Of a stretch of 64,000 nucleotides of DNA, positions 12,869 through 27,900 are shown piece after piece; the first letter of the stretch is position 1; every line of letters starts with the position of its first letter. The stretch is taken from positions 27,548,001 to 27,612,000 of the forward strand of contig JAJNNQ010000040.1 in NCBI GenBank assembly GCA_027886175.1, read 5' to 3'. The notes beneath the pieces were generated by a model. It was not told the origin of the DNA, searched no databases, and was given only the letters and a program-made list of their open reading frames with translations. A program made the translations under genes and the position numbers. Source of the stretch: Phylloscopus collybita (Eukaryota; Chordata; Aves; Passeriformes; Phylloscopidae).

Positions 12869-15800
12869 ACTTTTAATAAATCAACCAGATGTGTGCTTGT
12901 CCCAGAGCCAGCAGGCACTCCTGACAGCCATTCATGCCGTGCAGTTATCTAATGAGCTGGAAGTTCATCTCTAAATGGTTCATCTGCACTGTGATCAGGG
13001 GGAGGCTGGTGCATTGTGTCGTGTTGCCAGGAGCCACAGAGGAAAGAGGGTGGACAGGAATCAGCCATCAGGCCACTGAACTATTTGCACAGGCTGCATT
13101 TGGCCAATGCAGAGGTCAGCTGCTCTTTCTTGCAGCAAAATTTGCAAGAAGAGAACATGTGAGTTCTCACACGCACTATCCTCCTGTTAGTGTGAATGTT
13201 TATCATTCTCAGCTCAAAGCTGAAACTGTGAATGAAAACCCATTGCACTACTGAAACCCTCTGGATCAACAAATCACTCCTGCCAACAAAGCGTAAGATT
13301 CTGCTTTATAACAAATGCAGAATTGTTAAAAGAAGCAGAAAGGGATCAGCAATCACAGAGTTAAATATAACAGAGTAGGTAAATTTGGAATGTAGTAAGC
13401 TCAACAGTGAACTAAATCCTCTTCACCTCCTCCATTCCTTCCCAGACAGGTGAAAAAAAGGGCATACAGACATTTCTTCTTGTAAGAACAAGAATGCTTG
13501 AAATGGTGCAGCAAAATTGTAGTGCAACAGTATTAAGAGTTCAGAAGAGCATCGCTGTGTACAGAAAGAACTAACAAATCTTGAGGTCTGACATAAACTG
13601 TGTAAGAACCAAGTGTCTAAGCATTAGAAACAGACTGAGAATTTCTGCTGTGAGCTTCAGTCTTAGCAATTGGAAGCAATGGAAGAGGAAAAGTATCTCT
13701 GTGTAGTTGTCAGGCACAAAAGAATAATAAATCTTTGGTGGGATAGGAAAGATTGGTTCAAGAACCCATTTCAAATACATACAGGAAAGAGGTACCCCAA
13801 GTAGAAAACTAGTGTTATAAAATGAATAGATGGATAGTGGCTTTAAAAATCACACTAAAAACATTGAAGTATTTCCAAATCATTTATATTTGGAATAGTT
13901 TTTTAATAGAATTTGCAAAAATAAAATCAAAATAAAAATAATAATTTTTTAATATGATTAATATTGACTAATTTACAGAAACAAGATTCTTAGCTTGGAT
14001 TCAGGCAGTTTGGTCTGCATGACTTAAGTTTGTAGTCAGGAAGCTGTGCATCAACAGATTTCCCCACCCACCTCCTATGCCTCCCAAAGCACATGGGTGG
14101 CAATGACTCAGTTCCACATCTTTGTAGAAGTCCTCTCCTTTCTCAGACCTTTTGTCCCTCTGTGCTGCAGATCAGTCAGATAAGGCCCTGGGATGCAGGG
14201 GAACCCTGAAAGTGCACTCATGGCAGTGCTTGCAGGAGTCATCCTCCTAAGAAGTTCTTGTAAATAATTGAAGAGATTAGTGATGTGGAGTCTCATGCTC
14301 AGGGGACTCAATCTTTAATCATTAATCTAACACATGCTTCACTAAGGCACGGAGCCTATTACAGATAAAACTTAAGAGGAATATTTATTGATCACTGCAG
14401 TACTTCTGTAATATTTTTAATTGCTAGTTTTTCTTTGCAGTTATAGTCACTAGAGACGTGAAAACAACATCCAAGTAGAACTGGTAACACTAGTTCAACT
14501 AATTAAAGTTTAAATTAGTTTGATCTCCATGTCTTTTGCAGTTAATTATCTCTCTAATACCTACAACAATGAAGTCAAATTTAATCCATGAATCACACTG
14601 GATTATCTAGTGATAATAACAGCAATAAAGGAAAATTATACACAGTGGGAACTTGGTTCTCAGAACCAAACAAGCTATCAGGAATAAAATACTAATGAAT
14701 AATACACTTCATTACAGACAAAACATTACTCCCCATCAAGAGTACCATCAAATTATACAACATTACTTACAATGGTATCTGAAAAGACATATCATAGACA
14801 TGAAATCCTTCCCAGAAAAGGGTTGACTCATCTGTAATGCTTTTTTTTGCTGAAACATAATCATTTCACCCCTGAAAAGCAGCACTATAGCACTCTATAA
14901 CAGCAAGAGTGAACTCTTTAAATATTTCCCAACATGTAGGAAGGTAAGTATAAGGGATACTGTGGATGATAAGAGCCAGTGTGTCATGCTGGATTTTTTT
15001 CCCTCTTTCATTCATATTTAATTTTTCTTTTCAACTCTGGGATTTCAGGCAGTTTATAGATTTTTCCCTTCAGAACAGAGACCAAAACACAAGGTTTCCA
15101 GAAACTAAGCTGTTCACTTGGCCACAAAATCAGACTCCATTTTGTTCACTCTCCAAGTAGTTTCATTATTTAGTAATTTTGGATGGACTGTGTTCTATCT
15201 TCGACTAGACAGCATGGAAGTACCCTGCTGCCTCATCTCTTGCTTTATTGCCCAAAGGTTGGGGTACTTCTAACAAAGAAGTTGTTTCAGCCTCTGAGGG
15301 GTGGTTTACTTGAACCACTGCTACCCCTGTGCTAAGGGCTGTCCAGCCATTACAGTGGCTAGCTTATTTCCAACTGAAAAATTCAAGAAACTTTCCAGTT
15401 AGCATGTACAGTTTTCACATCATGGTCTCCCCATGCACATCCAAAGTGGATAAAAACCACTTTCAGAGCAGGGAGCAGATTTATCACATCAGTTTGGTAG
15501 TTCATAGCATTAAACAAGCTCCTTACTCAGCATATAACTTTGGGTCACCTCTCTAAAGGGCCTGGTTTTCCAGGTGCAATACACTGAGCATGGCACAGGC
15601 TGGGCTTTGAATTTCACATTAACACACAAGGATCAGGGATCGTTCTCTTCTCTGTAGGGAAACACCCTGCAATGGGCTGCAAGATAAATAGAATGCATTT
15701 CTTACCTGCTATAATTTCTTACCTGCCTTACCTTGTCATGTTTTATAGCAAGCTTTGAAATGGGCAACATTCAGGCAGCTAGCTAAGATAGTGACGGAGC

Positions 15801-16507
15801 CATCTCCGTGCTTATAGGGAGGGATTGACCTCAATTAATGAATTATACCTTAAGCCATTATAGAATACATCTCCTGCTGTGAATTACTAAATTAATGATG
15901 TGGAAAAGTTACAACATATTAATTATCCCAAGAGCTGTGGCAATGTTAATGAGGCAAACTGAGCATAGAGGAGAAGGCAGTATAGCATTTCTTTCTTTTT
16001 TCTTCTGGGAATTACCTTTTTCCAGGATTTGGCGTTAAGCGGTGATTGTGCAGATTGTTACACTGTTGGGTTACATTCTCTAATCACAGTGGGCATTTGT
16101 AGGAAGTGAACATAAGGAAGAACATAAAAGTTGAACATTAAGAAAATGCCTACTGAGGCCTTTTGGTGGGAGTTAAGAAAAATGAGACTGAGATGTATAG
16201 AAAATCCCACTATATTACAGTATTGGTCTGCCCTTTGACAACACCTGATTACCTTTACCAGCCCCTTGACTGCAGAGTAGCCAAAGATGGTGGCACTCCT
16301 CAGGTCTACAGCTGTGTGGAAGGAAAAGGATCACCCACACCGCTTGTGGGAATTTACAGTTCCCCTCTTGATTCCCCCTGATTCCTGCTGAGTTTGGCCA
16401 GTCTCTTTGGATAGGGCTTCAAATTCAGGGAAGAGTCTCGTGGAAGTTGAATATCAAAATGATGGAAAATTGCTGCCTAGCATTCTGGGTTAAACCCTTC
16501 TCCTATT
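12869..16507. other. Non-coding stretch, no gene seen
   Basis: AT-rich, without a recognisable transposon or exon. Very AT-rich sequence lies at about 13905-13975. A short tandem echo of 'ATTTCTTACCTGC' lies at about 15705-15730. A stretch dense in ATTA/TAAT motifs is at about 15830-15950. Confidence 0.6.
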
Positions 16508-16792
16508 TAATGACTCCACAACCTTCCTTAACAGACCCATTCTAACACCTGACAACCTTTTCCACCAAAAAATGCACCCTAATGTCCAGTCTGAATCTCT
16601 CCTGCCAGAGCTCCAGGCTATGTCCTTTTGTCTTGTCACTGGTTGCTTGTAAGAAGAGGCCAACCCTCACCTGGCTACACATACCTTTCAGGGATTTGTA
16701 GAGAGCAATAATGTCTCTTCTCCAGGCTAAACAACCCCAGCTCCCTCAGCAACTCCTCATAGGGCTTTCTGTCTAAAACCCCCACCAGGAAG
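16508..16792 (-). mobile_element. CR1 LINE fragment, antisense
   Basis: On the plus strand this reads as the reverse complement of CR1: 'ctaatgtccagtctgaatct', 'tccttttgtcttgtcact', 'agagagcaataatgtctctt', 'ccaggctaaacaacccc' and 'agctccctcagcaactcctc'. These are hallmark pieces of the avian CR1 ORF2 end and 3' UTR. The copy lacks both the 3' octamer end and the 5' region. Stops in every frame make it non-functional. Confidence 0.88.
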
Positions 16793-19700
16793 AAAGGAGT
16801 CAGTTGAGAAACTGTCATCTAATGAAAGTAAATAGAGGAATAAAATACAAATTGCAATCCTTTCAATTCAACACAATCTAAAGGTCTTTTCTGAACTTTG
16901 AGAAGCAAAACCAAAAAAAAGGTTGTTTGCTAAATCCTTTCTCAGTTTCAAGGAGAAGAATATGCACATCAAAGACAAAGATCATCTCCAATTTTCACAA
17001 CTAACTTTCTCACAGCTAATTATTCCTGCTAAGACAACTCATTACTTTGTTTGATCTTCCTGAAGCAGTGGGGAGATACCTTAACATGCATCCTTCTTTA
17101 TCCAGAAAGAATTTGAATGCAACTTTCTTGATCTATTCCCAACTGATTTGGAATTAAAACTAAAATTATTCAAGGAACACACAATCTTAAAGGGCAATGT
17201 CATCTTGCATCAGAATTTGAAAAAGAAAGAGCAGCCAAAAAGATTATAGAATTTCACTGTGTTGTGTTGTTTCAGAGACAGAAAGAAGGCATCCAGCACA
17301 GTGAGCCAACATTTTTCCTTTTTTTAAATCCAGCTCACTGGAAAAAAAGAGCAGAAAAAGCCCAGGGGGAGGCTGAGCCAGATCGTATATGCAGCTGCTC
17401 TCTGGACACCCATTTTGGAGGTCAGCAGGGCATAGGGGCTCAGACAGGGGCCAGGATGGGTCTTCTTACATTCCCATCAGTTCACCTGACTGGGAGCAAC
17501 GGGGCCAGGGAGCACCAAAATTTCCCTGGCTAGGGGAGGGAGGGGACAACCTCAAGGAAACCAGAGATGACTGGAAAAACATGAGGCAGGGGACAGGGCC
17601 AGTTGGCCCATCTTCCCAAATGACTTCATATGAAGGTTTGGATAGAATTGATAAATTATCATGAAACACTTTGGATTTTGTGGGATTGGTATTTCTCAGT
17701 GAGCTTTGCTGAGGTAAGGAAAATGTGGAGGCTGAGCAGGAAAAAAGGTCAATGGGGACTGTGGTTTTCTTATAAAGCTTTAAATAGATTGGCAGAGAGT
17801 GTGTTCTTACTTCACTGCCTTGACCGTGAGTCTCCAAATGGAAAACATTGCTCCTCATCACATTCATTTTGGGACATAAATGACAAAGACAGGACTGGGC
17901 AGGGCACTCATGTACTACCACTCCAGTATCTTTGACCACGAGGCAAGCTGAACAGGGCTTACTTGAAGTCTGATTTTCATATTGACAGGAACATCAGATT
18001 CCCTGGAGAAGACAGAGAGGGAGAGGAAGGAGAAGGAAGGCAGAGCTGTCTATCAAACAATTTCCTCTTTTATTTTGCAACCCTGAAAGAAAAGTAAGAC
18101 AACTTACCCTTGTGCTGATCATGACTTCTGCTGCCTTCCTCTGTCAATATCCTGCAATCCTGAAGCCTGCCATCTCTGGACAGGAGGAAAACATCACCAG
18201 GATACATCTGAACTCTTTTCTGTGGCAGGGCACTCCCATCAGGCCATGGGAGGAGACAGAAAAGGAAGACAGTTCTCTTAGTAACTCACAGTCAAGTCCA
18301 AACTGGACATGTCAAACTTGCTATAGTAATTATATCAATTAGGCACAAATAGAAGTGCTCATCAGGCTTACTCTTAGAAGCATTAATTTAGAAAAATTAG
18401 GAAACCTGTAAAGAGAAGAAAAGAATCAGCATGGTAAGTAAAATCACATCTGAGCCTAAGAAAATCCATTGAAATGCCACAGATTATTACAGAAAATATG
18501 CAGCATCTTCATCAATACACAACAAAGATTCTTGAATTTGTATGCTAATGAAGATAAACATACCAATGTGAAGTTATTTTTCATGTGCTAGAAACCTAAT
18601 ATCAGATCATAATTATCCCAGGGCACCTCACTGTTCATTCACCTAGCATACAGAAAACAATCTCTAGGTAAATATACATGGTCATTGACAAAGGGACTTA
18701 GGAGAAAATTTAATCTCAGTGCAAGATTACTCCGCCAGTGGCTGACAATCACCTTATTCAGAAAACCATTCCTCTCCTCTGGAGACAAAAAGTGCTAAAT
18801 AGTGTTATATAGTATTAAATAGTTTCTGTTTTGTAGTACCAAGCAGAGTTATTTCTTTTCTCTCCGTGCAATCCTGTGTTTTCTCTGTGTGAGCTACAGA
18901 GCATCTGCAGATCCTAACTTTGGGAGGTCAGGAGTTTGACACAATCTGCTTCTGTGGGAGGCTTTTTCTCAATTTGCATATGCTGTTATTGGTCTTTTTC
19001 TGCAGCCCAAGTAAGTGAGTCCAATTATGGAACCCTGCTGTGATCAATAAACATTGGAATTGTTGCAAGTATTTGGGGAATAAGATATGCGGCTTTCCAG
19101 CACAGAGTCTGTACAAAATAGGAGAAAATGCAGTAGCTGAAAAGCTTATTTCTAAAAGGGAAAAAGCTGTTCATTAAAAAACTCTGGGATTTGAGATTTT
19201 GCTTTATTTTTTCATTTCAAAGAAATCACTCTTACTGCTGGTGAAAGATTTTTTCAATGTACTTTGTATTTGTAAGAAATCAGGAACTAAATAATAGGGA
19301 CATCTAGACTTTGGAAGGCCATTAATTGCCTTGTCTTAACTTACACCATAAAAATATTTATAGCAAGCATATAACCCTTCTTGCTATTTGTATTAATATT
19401 CATTATAGCTACTATAATTAATGGCATATTAAAAGGGCACCAAATTATTCAAAATTCTAAGAAAAAGACTTGTGTGAAAGAAAGAAATAAGATTTTTTTT
19501 CTGGTTTGTTCAAGCAAGCTCATGGATGTAATCCTTATTATCATGTGAAGTCAGTTGTATAGCTATGAGAGCTACAGTTTCACTGTATATTCAGCATACA
19601 TACTGCCTTCAAAAAGAGTCACAGCAGCTACAAGGATTTGTTGGAACTCTGTCTGTGCCATAATTTCCACCTAATGATGTGGTATTTAAATGAATGACCT

Positions 19701-21907
19701 TATCTTTAGGTGGATACACCTTTGTCTACACCCAAGCCCCCAAGTCAGTAAGCCTTTGACAGGTTGCAAAGAAAATATATGGTCATCATTACTGCAAGCA
19801 GATACATTTTTAGATGTATAAAAATACAAGACACAGAAGTCTAAAGTAGAAGAATTTCAAGCAGCACAGAAACTCCAATCAGCCCCCATAAAGGATCAAA
19901 TCATTGAGCACAAAATAATATAGAACAAATGCAGATCAGCCTTGGAATTAATTCCAGTCTTCACCTAATCCCTCAATCTATCCACCTGTGCACACACCTT
20001 TTCACACGTCTTCCAAGTGGCCATGTATCACCCCTGTTAATGACATCAGTAAATATCAGAGATGACAGCTAGCAATCTCCCTGATGTCACCATGAGTGAT
20101 TCACTCTCAAGCAAGGACAGCCAACTAGCTATCAAACAGCTGGTGCTTGTTTTAATGCAATGGAATAGGAAAGGGCAGGCTTAGGAGGAATGGTTTCAAT
20201 AAATCGCTGAAGTGTCATGAATACATTTGGCCAACAGATGACAGTGTAATGCATGGCAGATTATAACATCAGAGAAATTTCAATTTGGGGCCCAGATCCT
20301 TACCCCTGGTACAGTTTTAGTAGTGCTTTAATAGTACTGAAAGAAAAAATTCTCAATGTGCAATATATGCTTTTAGCAGGGAATATCTCTAGCCAAGGTA
20401 ATGATGCAGTAAGTCCTTTCAGCTTTATAGCTTGGAAAGTCTAAGAAGGTATCTTCATTCTAATTCTAACATAGACTCAGGCTATCATCATTTATCTCAC
20501 TGAGAGCCCCAAGGAATTTTCCTGAGATAGGTGTTGTTCTTAGACACTTTTTGTGGGGCAAGAATTAAATGCAACAAAGAGTGTGCAACGTTCCCTTTGG
20601 GTCATTTAGAACAACATCCTGTAGAAATTATATCCCACTCTGGTTCGAGTCCATCAGTTGGCTGCCATATTTTATAGTTGTTAACCATGTATGAATTTAG
20701 GCTTAATGCTAAGAGAGAGTTGTGTGCAATTTGTATAGCCAGGTCACCTACAATCTCATTTCTTGTCTTCCCCAAAAAAAGTCCCTTCTGTTCATTCACT
20801 ACATCTTGGAATGAATTTAAAATTTATTTGGATGCATTCAGTTCTGCAGCTTCTGGCATGTACTTAATCATATTTGTCTGTGGAGTGTTTTCTGCTCAAG
20901 GCAGGACAGCTTTGAGGTTATGCACATGGGATAAGAAATTGTTGAGTGATGGCTTCATACCTTCTCACAGTTCTCTTTGACTGCTTTGAAGTCTACATGA
21001 ATATGACCCAAGAGATGGTTTGAAAATATTGCCAATATTGAAATTTACATAGTAACAATCACTCTCTGCTGCCTGTTGGATAATATAGAAAATTAAAAAT
21101 ATAGAGATTGAATATGTTTTCATTAATGGAATTCAAATAGCAGTCAACATTGGGGCAGGAGTGTTTAGAACTTTGAATTATACTTTTTACCAAAATACCA
21201 ACCACTGCAATTCAGTCACATAAATATTTATATTAGAAAAATTATTTATTTTTTATTTTCCATAAATTTATCTTGATGCCATTTGAAGATGAGCAAAACA
21301 GTTACAAAAGTATAGTAAAGCCACCAGTCATTCTCCCAGGCTTCAGGGTGTGTTTCTTGAAGTGCATCACATCTTTATCATGCAGCACTGCTTCTGTTGG
21401 TCAGAAGGTAAAACAGCTTTATGGAATATTCCTGCCCCTCTCTGGACTTCTGGCCACCATCTCAATATAGCCTTTAAAGCCTTTACTGGCTTGAACATCT
21501 GCCTTTAGGCAAAGTTCTGTGCTCCTGTAGATAAAACAGCCTTTTGCCTTCTGCCCTCTGCCTGTCTCCCTTGGCCTGACGCTTTTCAGCAGCCAGTGAT
21601 GCTCAAAGCTACACTTACCTGTTTAATTTCCAGGAAGATGTTCACTCTTAGAGATATATAGGCCCTGGGGAACCCCCCCAGGTGAGAGGGGAACTCCTGT
21701 TCCATCAGCTAACCAGTCCCTGGCTTCTCTGTGCCATCAAGAAAATACAGGCGACAGTTAAGGGATCAGAATAAGACCATTTCCCAGTTCCTTGTGCCCT
21801 ACAGCTCCTAGTGGTTTTACTGCTTCACTAACAGAGGTTTTATAAGGGACAATGAGAGTAGGAGAACTGGCAACTCAGAAGTAGAGCCTCATTACCATGA
21901 AAGCAGA

Positions 21908-21909
<2 letters not shown>
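16793..21909. other. Non-coding stretch with one GC-richer patch
   Basis: No exon or transposon identified. The interval from about 17365 to 17620 is markedly richer in G on the plus strand. It overlaps a 157-codon minus-strand frame (17466-17939) and shorter plus-strand frames. None has recognisable domains, and the two strands being open at once points to chance. The rest is ordinary AT-rich sequence. Confidence 0.6.

Positions 21910-21960
<51 letters not shown>
21910..21960 (+). repeat. (TTA)17 microsatellite
   Basis: Seventeen uninterrupted TTA triplets, 51 bp. Perfect trinucleotide arrays of this length are usually polymorphic in length between individuals. Confidence 0.97.
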
Positions 21961-21962
<2 letters not shown>

Positions 21963-24900
21963 GTAGAGGTAAATTAAAAGTAAAGTGTACATTTATACTG
22001 TTCTCTTAAACGAGACCAGGCAATTATAGTTGTTAAATTCAGTCAACACTCTAAAACCAGGTGAGTTTCTCTCACTGGTCACAGCCAATAGCAAGAGTTA
22101 TGTGTAAGTAAATCAGATTTCATAGTACCTTATTACAAGAATTCTTACACACTTCCTTCCAGAATTCTGTTGAAATTTGTCCAGATAACAGCCAACAAAG
22201 AACTGTGAAAGAGGGCAAGTGATTTTTTCCATTAAGTTTGGGCTTCAAAAAAAGCTAACAAAATCCCCAAGAAACAATACCGTCAAACCCTACACTTCTG
22301 CTCAAATATGGCAGCAAAATAAAAACAAAACTATCCCACACTGTTCTGACAGCTATTTTATCCACTGCAGTTTTCATTCTGCAACCCAGATGAATCTTGT
22401 CTCTTGGGTTCATGGGGAAGCTTTACTTCCTTCCAGAAAATAAAGACAGCTCTCTCCTTGCCTGTAAGGCAAAAGGGATTAAAGACCAAAGGCACAAAAC
22501 AAAAATCTTCTCTTTTGTTAGTGTGTCTCTGTTTATGAAGTAGAGAGATAAAAGGAAGGGATACCATTGGGGAAGAAGAGAAAGAGTTACAGCTCAACAG
22601 GTTAAGCCTGCTTGTCCCCACCATTATGTCTGATGCACCACATTTCATAAACTGTACTCTCAGAACTCCATTTTCAAATGCACTTCAATAAACTCATTGC
22701 TCAGGACTAGACCACACAGACTAGAAGGGAGACAGACTAGTTTCAAACTCATCATTAAAATAAAGTCTTGTCTAACTTCAACTTTTCCTCATTTCTGTTC
22801 ACTGGACTTCTTCACTAGACACCAATTTCAGACCTCCATTGCTGCATTGAATTGATGGAAGTCTACCCAACTGACAGCAGAGCCAGGATAAAGAGGTATC
22901 AAAATATATGTACGCAATTTTAAATCACTTCATACCTGAGAGTTCAAAATTGATTTGAAAATTTGGTTTCTCTTGACACGACAGCACCAGTTGGGACTCT
23001 GCCTCCCTACAAAAAGGTCAGAGGCTCACAGGGTACACATGCAACCCAGGGCTTGGTGCTGAAAGGCACAGAACACTTTCTGCCAGGGTCTAAAGCCGTC
23101 CTTTGCATTTTCTGTCAGCCATCACAGTGTAAAAGAATCAGCTGCAAATCATGACACATTTTTTACATTTAAGCTGCAGTATTACCACCTAGTTATATCA
23201 GAAGGAATATTTAAATTTTACTGCTTGTGGTAATCTCCTTAATTAAGGCCAAGCAGGGTGAGAACTTATTAGAATACAACATTTGACATTCTGATTGAAA
23301 ATAATTGTTATTCATGGGTTTTGATTTAAATGAAGTTTCAGCAAAACCAGAATAAGAGCTATCTCTGTCCAGCAAAATGTTGTGCAGCATATATTTGCAG
23401 GACCATATGTTCTACTATAATTGTAAATTATTTCAAACATGTCTTTGGGTTACAAAAAAAGTATTTCCATGGGAGGATAACTGTAATTTAAGCTGTAATG
23501 TAATTAAGTTACATACATAAAGGTAGAGCATTCCTTAGTTTCTCTCTTGTTTCTTTTCTTAATAAGTAAAAAAGCATCCTTCTACAGAGGCAATGGTAAT
23601 AGTTCAGACAGTGAGAGCATAACTCAATCCCAGAAACATAAGATCTGTTTGGAAATCACTGGAACCATTTGGCTAAAGCACAGGCCTGGCTGAGGATCTG
23701 GGAGAGGCACATGGCCTGCCAGAGTGGAGGCTGGAGAACAAGCAGGATGCTTTAAAGCCATTGCAGTGCCATCAAACACAGCGTTTAAAAAACTGCATCC
23801 CACCACGTCTCTTATCTTAGTGGACTTCAGTGGGAAGAGGCGTTTCAAAGTGCCTACAGGCATCTTTTCTGTGCTTTCCAGTAAGCAATAAAGGATATTA
23901 AAAGTCCTTTGAAAATGAAACGGTGAGTTTCTATTGACCTGAAAAGGCATTGAGTTTGTCTCATAAAAGTCAGTCAGCTGGGCCATATTTTCTGTATTCT
24001 AATGTTGCTTCTTTGATTAGTTGGCTGGATATAACCACTAGCCCTTGTTGTGAGGAGCAACATATTCTTGGATGAGTAAAATCTGAAGAGCTTTTCAGAG
24101 AAGAGGTTTACAGGCATGAGTGTAGACAGTAAAATAACCACAATTACCAGGTTAGATGACAAATTTTCAGTTACTCAGATTCATGAACAAAACTAATTGG
24201 TCAAATTTGGGTATTTTCACACCTCTCTCTGTATAAGAATCAAGACTAGAAAGAGCAACTAGTTCATCTTGCCCATTTCTGGAATTCATATGTATAATAA
24301 GAAAAGCAAAAGAGCAGGTTGATTTGACAGAGGACTTCCTCCAATTGTTTGATTCTATCTACTCATATTAATTTGATTTTTTTATACAGGAAAAGTATTA
24401 AAATTTTAATTTAAAAATTAAATATTCCACGTATAAACAGAGATAAAGAAAAACCTGTAAATTACTAGAAACAGTGAAAAACATTTTTTCACACAAAAAA
24501 TATAAAAACAAGACAAAGATACATGCTATAATATTTCACAGTTCTTTTTCCTCTGGTGCAAATTATCTGCAAGTATTATCTATTCTTAAAAGCTGAAAAA
24601 TACAGATTAAGCAAGGAATCTCATAAATCATCTAACATCATGTTAGGAATAGATTAGTACAACCATTTCTTGATCTAATTTTGAAGTCCTTGATTTGACA
24701 ATGATTTTCATTTTGTGGTGCTTAAAATCTCAGCCCAGAATCCTAGAAGAATTGTAAGCCACTTGATGCACATGCATGAAAATGGTTTAAGCACAATGCC
24801 TTTAAGAGAGGGTAGTGAAAAGGAACATCACCTGGGTGGCTGAATGTTAATGAGAACAAATCAGAAAGCCACAAGGAAAACCATAAGTACTTGTTTACTC

Positions 24901-27900
24901 TTTGTCTTCTGTGTCTTTAGGGCTTCAGGAATAATTCATTGGCTGAGCATAAGCACTCCTGGTGATCCATCCATCACAGGCAAAGGCAGATGTTTGAGGA
25001 GAAAATGAGGGAGCTGCTATCCTGAAGAAATATGGAGTAATTTCTCTTAAAAAAAAATAATTTAGATCTTCTTTCATTCTAGTTCAAAAACTAGAATCCT
25101 ATTGTGGACATTTCAAGCTCAGTATCAAAAGTATTACCTTTCTAATCTGGTTCTGCTTGTCCACACTGCTTGCAAAAGGAGAGATTCCTATAGAGTTTCT
25201 GAGGTATAGGTTAAACAAATTTCTCTTTACTTCAGGAACAGGATTCTGACTGAGATGGCAATAGATGGACCCATGGATTTCTCATGGAAACTGAATGGAT
25301 GAACTCTTCTCTTTATGGTTTGCAAAATGTTCTATAGGATGAAAAGCTAAAGTGTAAGAAGGCAGTTCAAACATCTGGAGTAATTAGGCAGTAACAGATC
25401 ACAGGTTTCAGAAGAGCAGCCCCTTACGTGGCCACAGTTAAGTCACTGGACAGCAATGTGCTTGTCAGAAAAGCAAGCAATAGCTCATCAGCACCAGCTT
25501 GCAGGGAATTTAAGATGTAGGAAGCTGAAGCAGAAGACTTGGACCATCTTTAAGAGGGCTTATTTTATAGAAATAAGGCTGGCTAAGGAAATGTTGATTT
25601 CAGAGCTCCTGTAGCACCAGGGATTACTTTCATTTAAACATAAAAATACGTAGGAAAAATAAGATAGTTTCTCCCTCATATTTTTATACCTGAGGAAAGC
25701 ATTCAATGAATTGGCTACCTTTTACAAGACAGCTCTACCAAAATTACCATCACTGCTTTCTGTTAACTCATTTATCTTTGGAGTTTCCTTCACTCCAGCT
25801 TTGTTTCCACGTAGTCAGCATGTTACCCTTCAAAAATCTAGTGAAACACTTTGACTGCTCTTCAAAAGCATATGTTGTAAATTCTCTTCAACAAAGCCAT
25901 CAGCAAGCTAAAAGATTCCCTGTGAAGAGAAATAGTCCACGTTTCTCCAAGAAGGCTAAGAAATGGTTAAAAAACCTCAAGCCTATGAAATTAAGGTATA
26001 ATTCTTTCCCATTTTATGTGCAGTGCTTCCTCTACCATGACCAGATGCTGCCATTCTAATCATAAGAATTAAATCATATTTAAAGGGGGGAAAAAAAAGT
26101 TAAAATATAAACACACTAAGGTAGTTCTGTTTTAGTACTTATATTTCAAAAGAAGTGTGCTGTACCACTGCCATATCACTTTGGAATTAAGTGCTAATCA
26201 TGATGGGGTTAAGGTAAGCCATGTAATAAACAGCTGTCATTATTGGCCTGAAATGAAGTTGAAGCTTTAATCAGCTCCAAAAACTGAGCTTTCTGTCTAT
26301 TGCTAGATAGATGACTAAAATTCAAGGGCAAAGCAGGTGACATTTAGATTAATATGCTAGAAAATATTTCTAAATTCTGAAGTAAGTTTTGGAATGAAAT
26401 TCTGTGCCCCACAAAGTCATGAAACAGCATGACAACAATACCAAGTTATTTACTAAATGAATTTTTGAACAGACTATTTTCCTAGTAAACTATTTTTTTG
26501 TTCAGTTTTACAAAGTATAAGGAAAACATCCCTTCCACCAGTATCTCTGGTTCATTAATTCCATACTAGCTGCTTTTTTCTCTGCCCAACAAGGCCAAAA
26601 TAATACCTGCAAGATTTTAAATTGTCTCCAAAATTTTCATGTCTACACAAATGACACAACAAAATTCTTTAAAGTGCAATAAGCATCAGCATTTCTATAT
26701 GGGCAAAGAAAAGATAGCTTTTTACTATTTTTGTAAAAGTGTAGCTATGTTTGTTAACATTAACCCCTCTAAATCAGAACACATTATTAGTCTACAGTTG
26801 ATCCACTTACCTCACAATGCATTAAATAAATTGTGTAATAGTACACCTTATTAAGCTGCAGATTGACAGAAGCTTCTTGATATGGAACCAGTGGCTTAAT
26901 AGGTACATTTACAAAACCCTTACAAAGCCATAAAGGACTTTCCAGGTGAAAGTTCTTCACTTCTTTCCTTTAATGTTCTGGCAAACATCTGTTTCAGCTG
27001 CTGCATGTAAAAAAGCACAGGTCTCCAGAGTAAAGATCTGTCACCTGACTCAGGAGGAGCCTTTATTCATTACTAAGCCTTGGCCTCAGACTCTTGCCCG
27101 TGAACTCAGGGTGCCCTCTCCTTAATTTCAGTTTCCAGTTAACATACCTTGAACATTCCTCACAAAAGCTCCATTGTGCGTCTCTACATCCATCTACAGG
27201 AAAAAAAAATATCTCCACAGAGTGCACAATTGCTAGCAAAACTGTTCCTTCTGAATCTGTTGTCTCACAGCATAATGGCCTGGGGATGAGTCGCTTCCCA
27301 TAATTCTCAGTTAGGGTGAAAGTTATAGCTTAATAGGTGCATGTGAAAGTGAACCACGTATAACATCACAGACACACACTGGGAGCTTTATAAGATCTTT
27401 AATCACCTTTTTTCTGGAAAGTCCTTTCCTCAGCTGTAGTTGGGCTCTGAATACTCTGAAAATCCCTGGCAAGGTTTTTATTAGGTGTTATCTCCTGTCT
27501 AGGTGGAAGAGCACTTCGCAGATCACAAAAGATTTCATGTCAACATGTGTGACACAGACAACAAGCAGGGCTGCATGAACTTTTTTGGGGGGAAACAGTA
27601 AGAATAAAATTCCATACCGAGTCTTCATTGGAAACAAGAATTTATCCACACACGTGCACACAAAGCAGGACTGTGCATTGAACACCACCATCTTTTGATC
27701 ACCGATATTCTGTATTAATTTTTTTGCTTATATCTCTAGTTAGTAGGAAGAAAAAAAATCTCCAGAGAGCAATTACAAGGATATAAAATCAGCTCCTGCT
27801 TAGGCTGACTTTCAGTAAAGATTTACTTTCTATTTATGCTGATAAGCTGGACAACTTAGCCAGCAAAGAGATGGCTGATATGAATATGCTCAATTACATC

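Noticed and set aside
17466..17939. 157-codon minus-strand open frame
   Set aside because: No recognisable domain, no splice structure, and plus-strand frames overlap it. About one frame of this length is expected by chance in 64 kb.
23624..23986. 120-codon minus-strand open frame
   Set aside because: Ordinary amino-acid mix with no motif, no acceptor/donor pair in phase, and no conserved-looking start.
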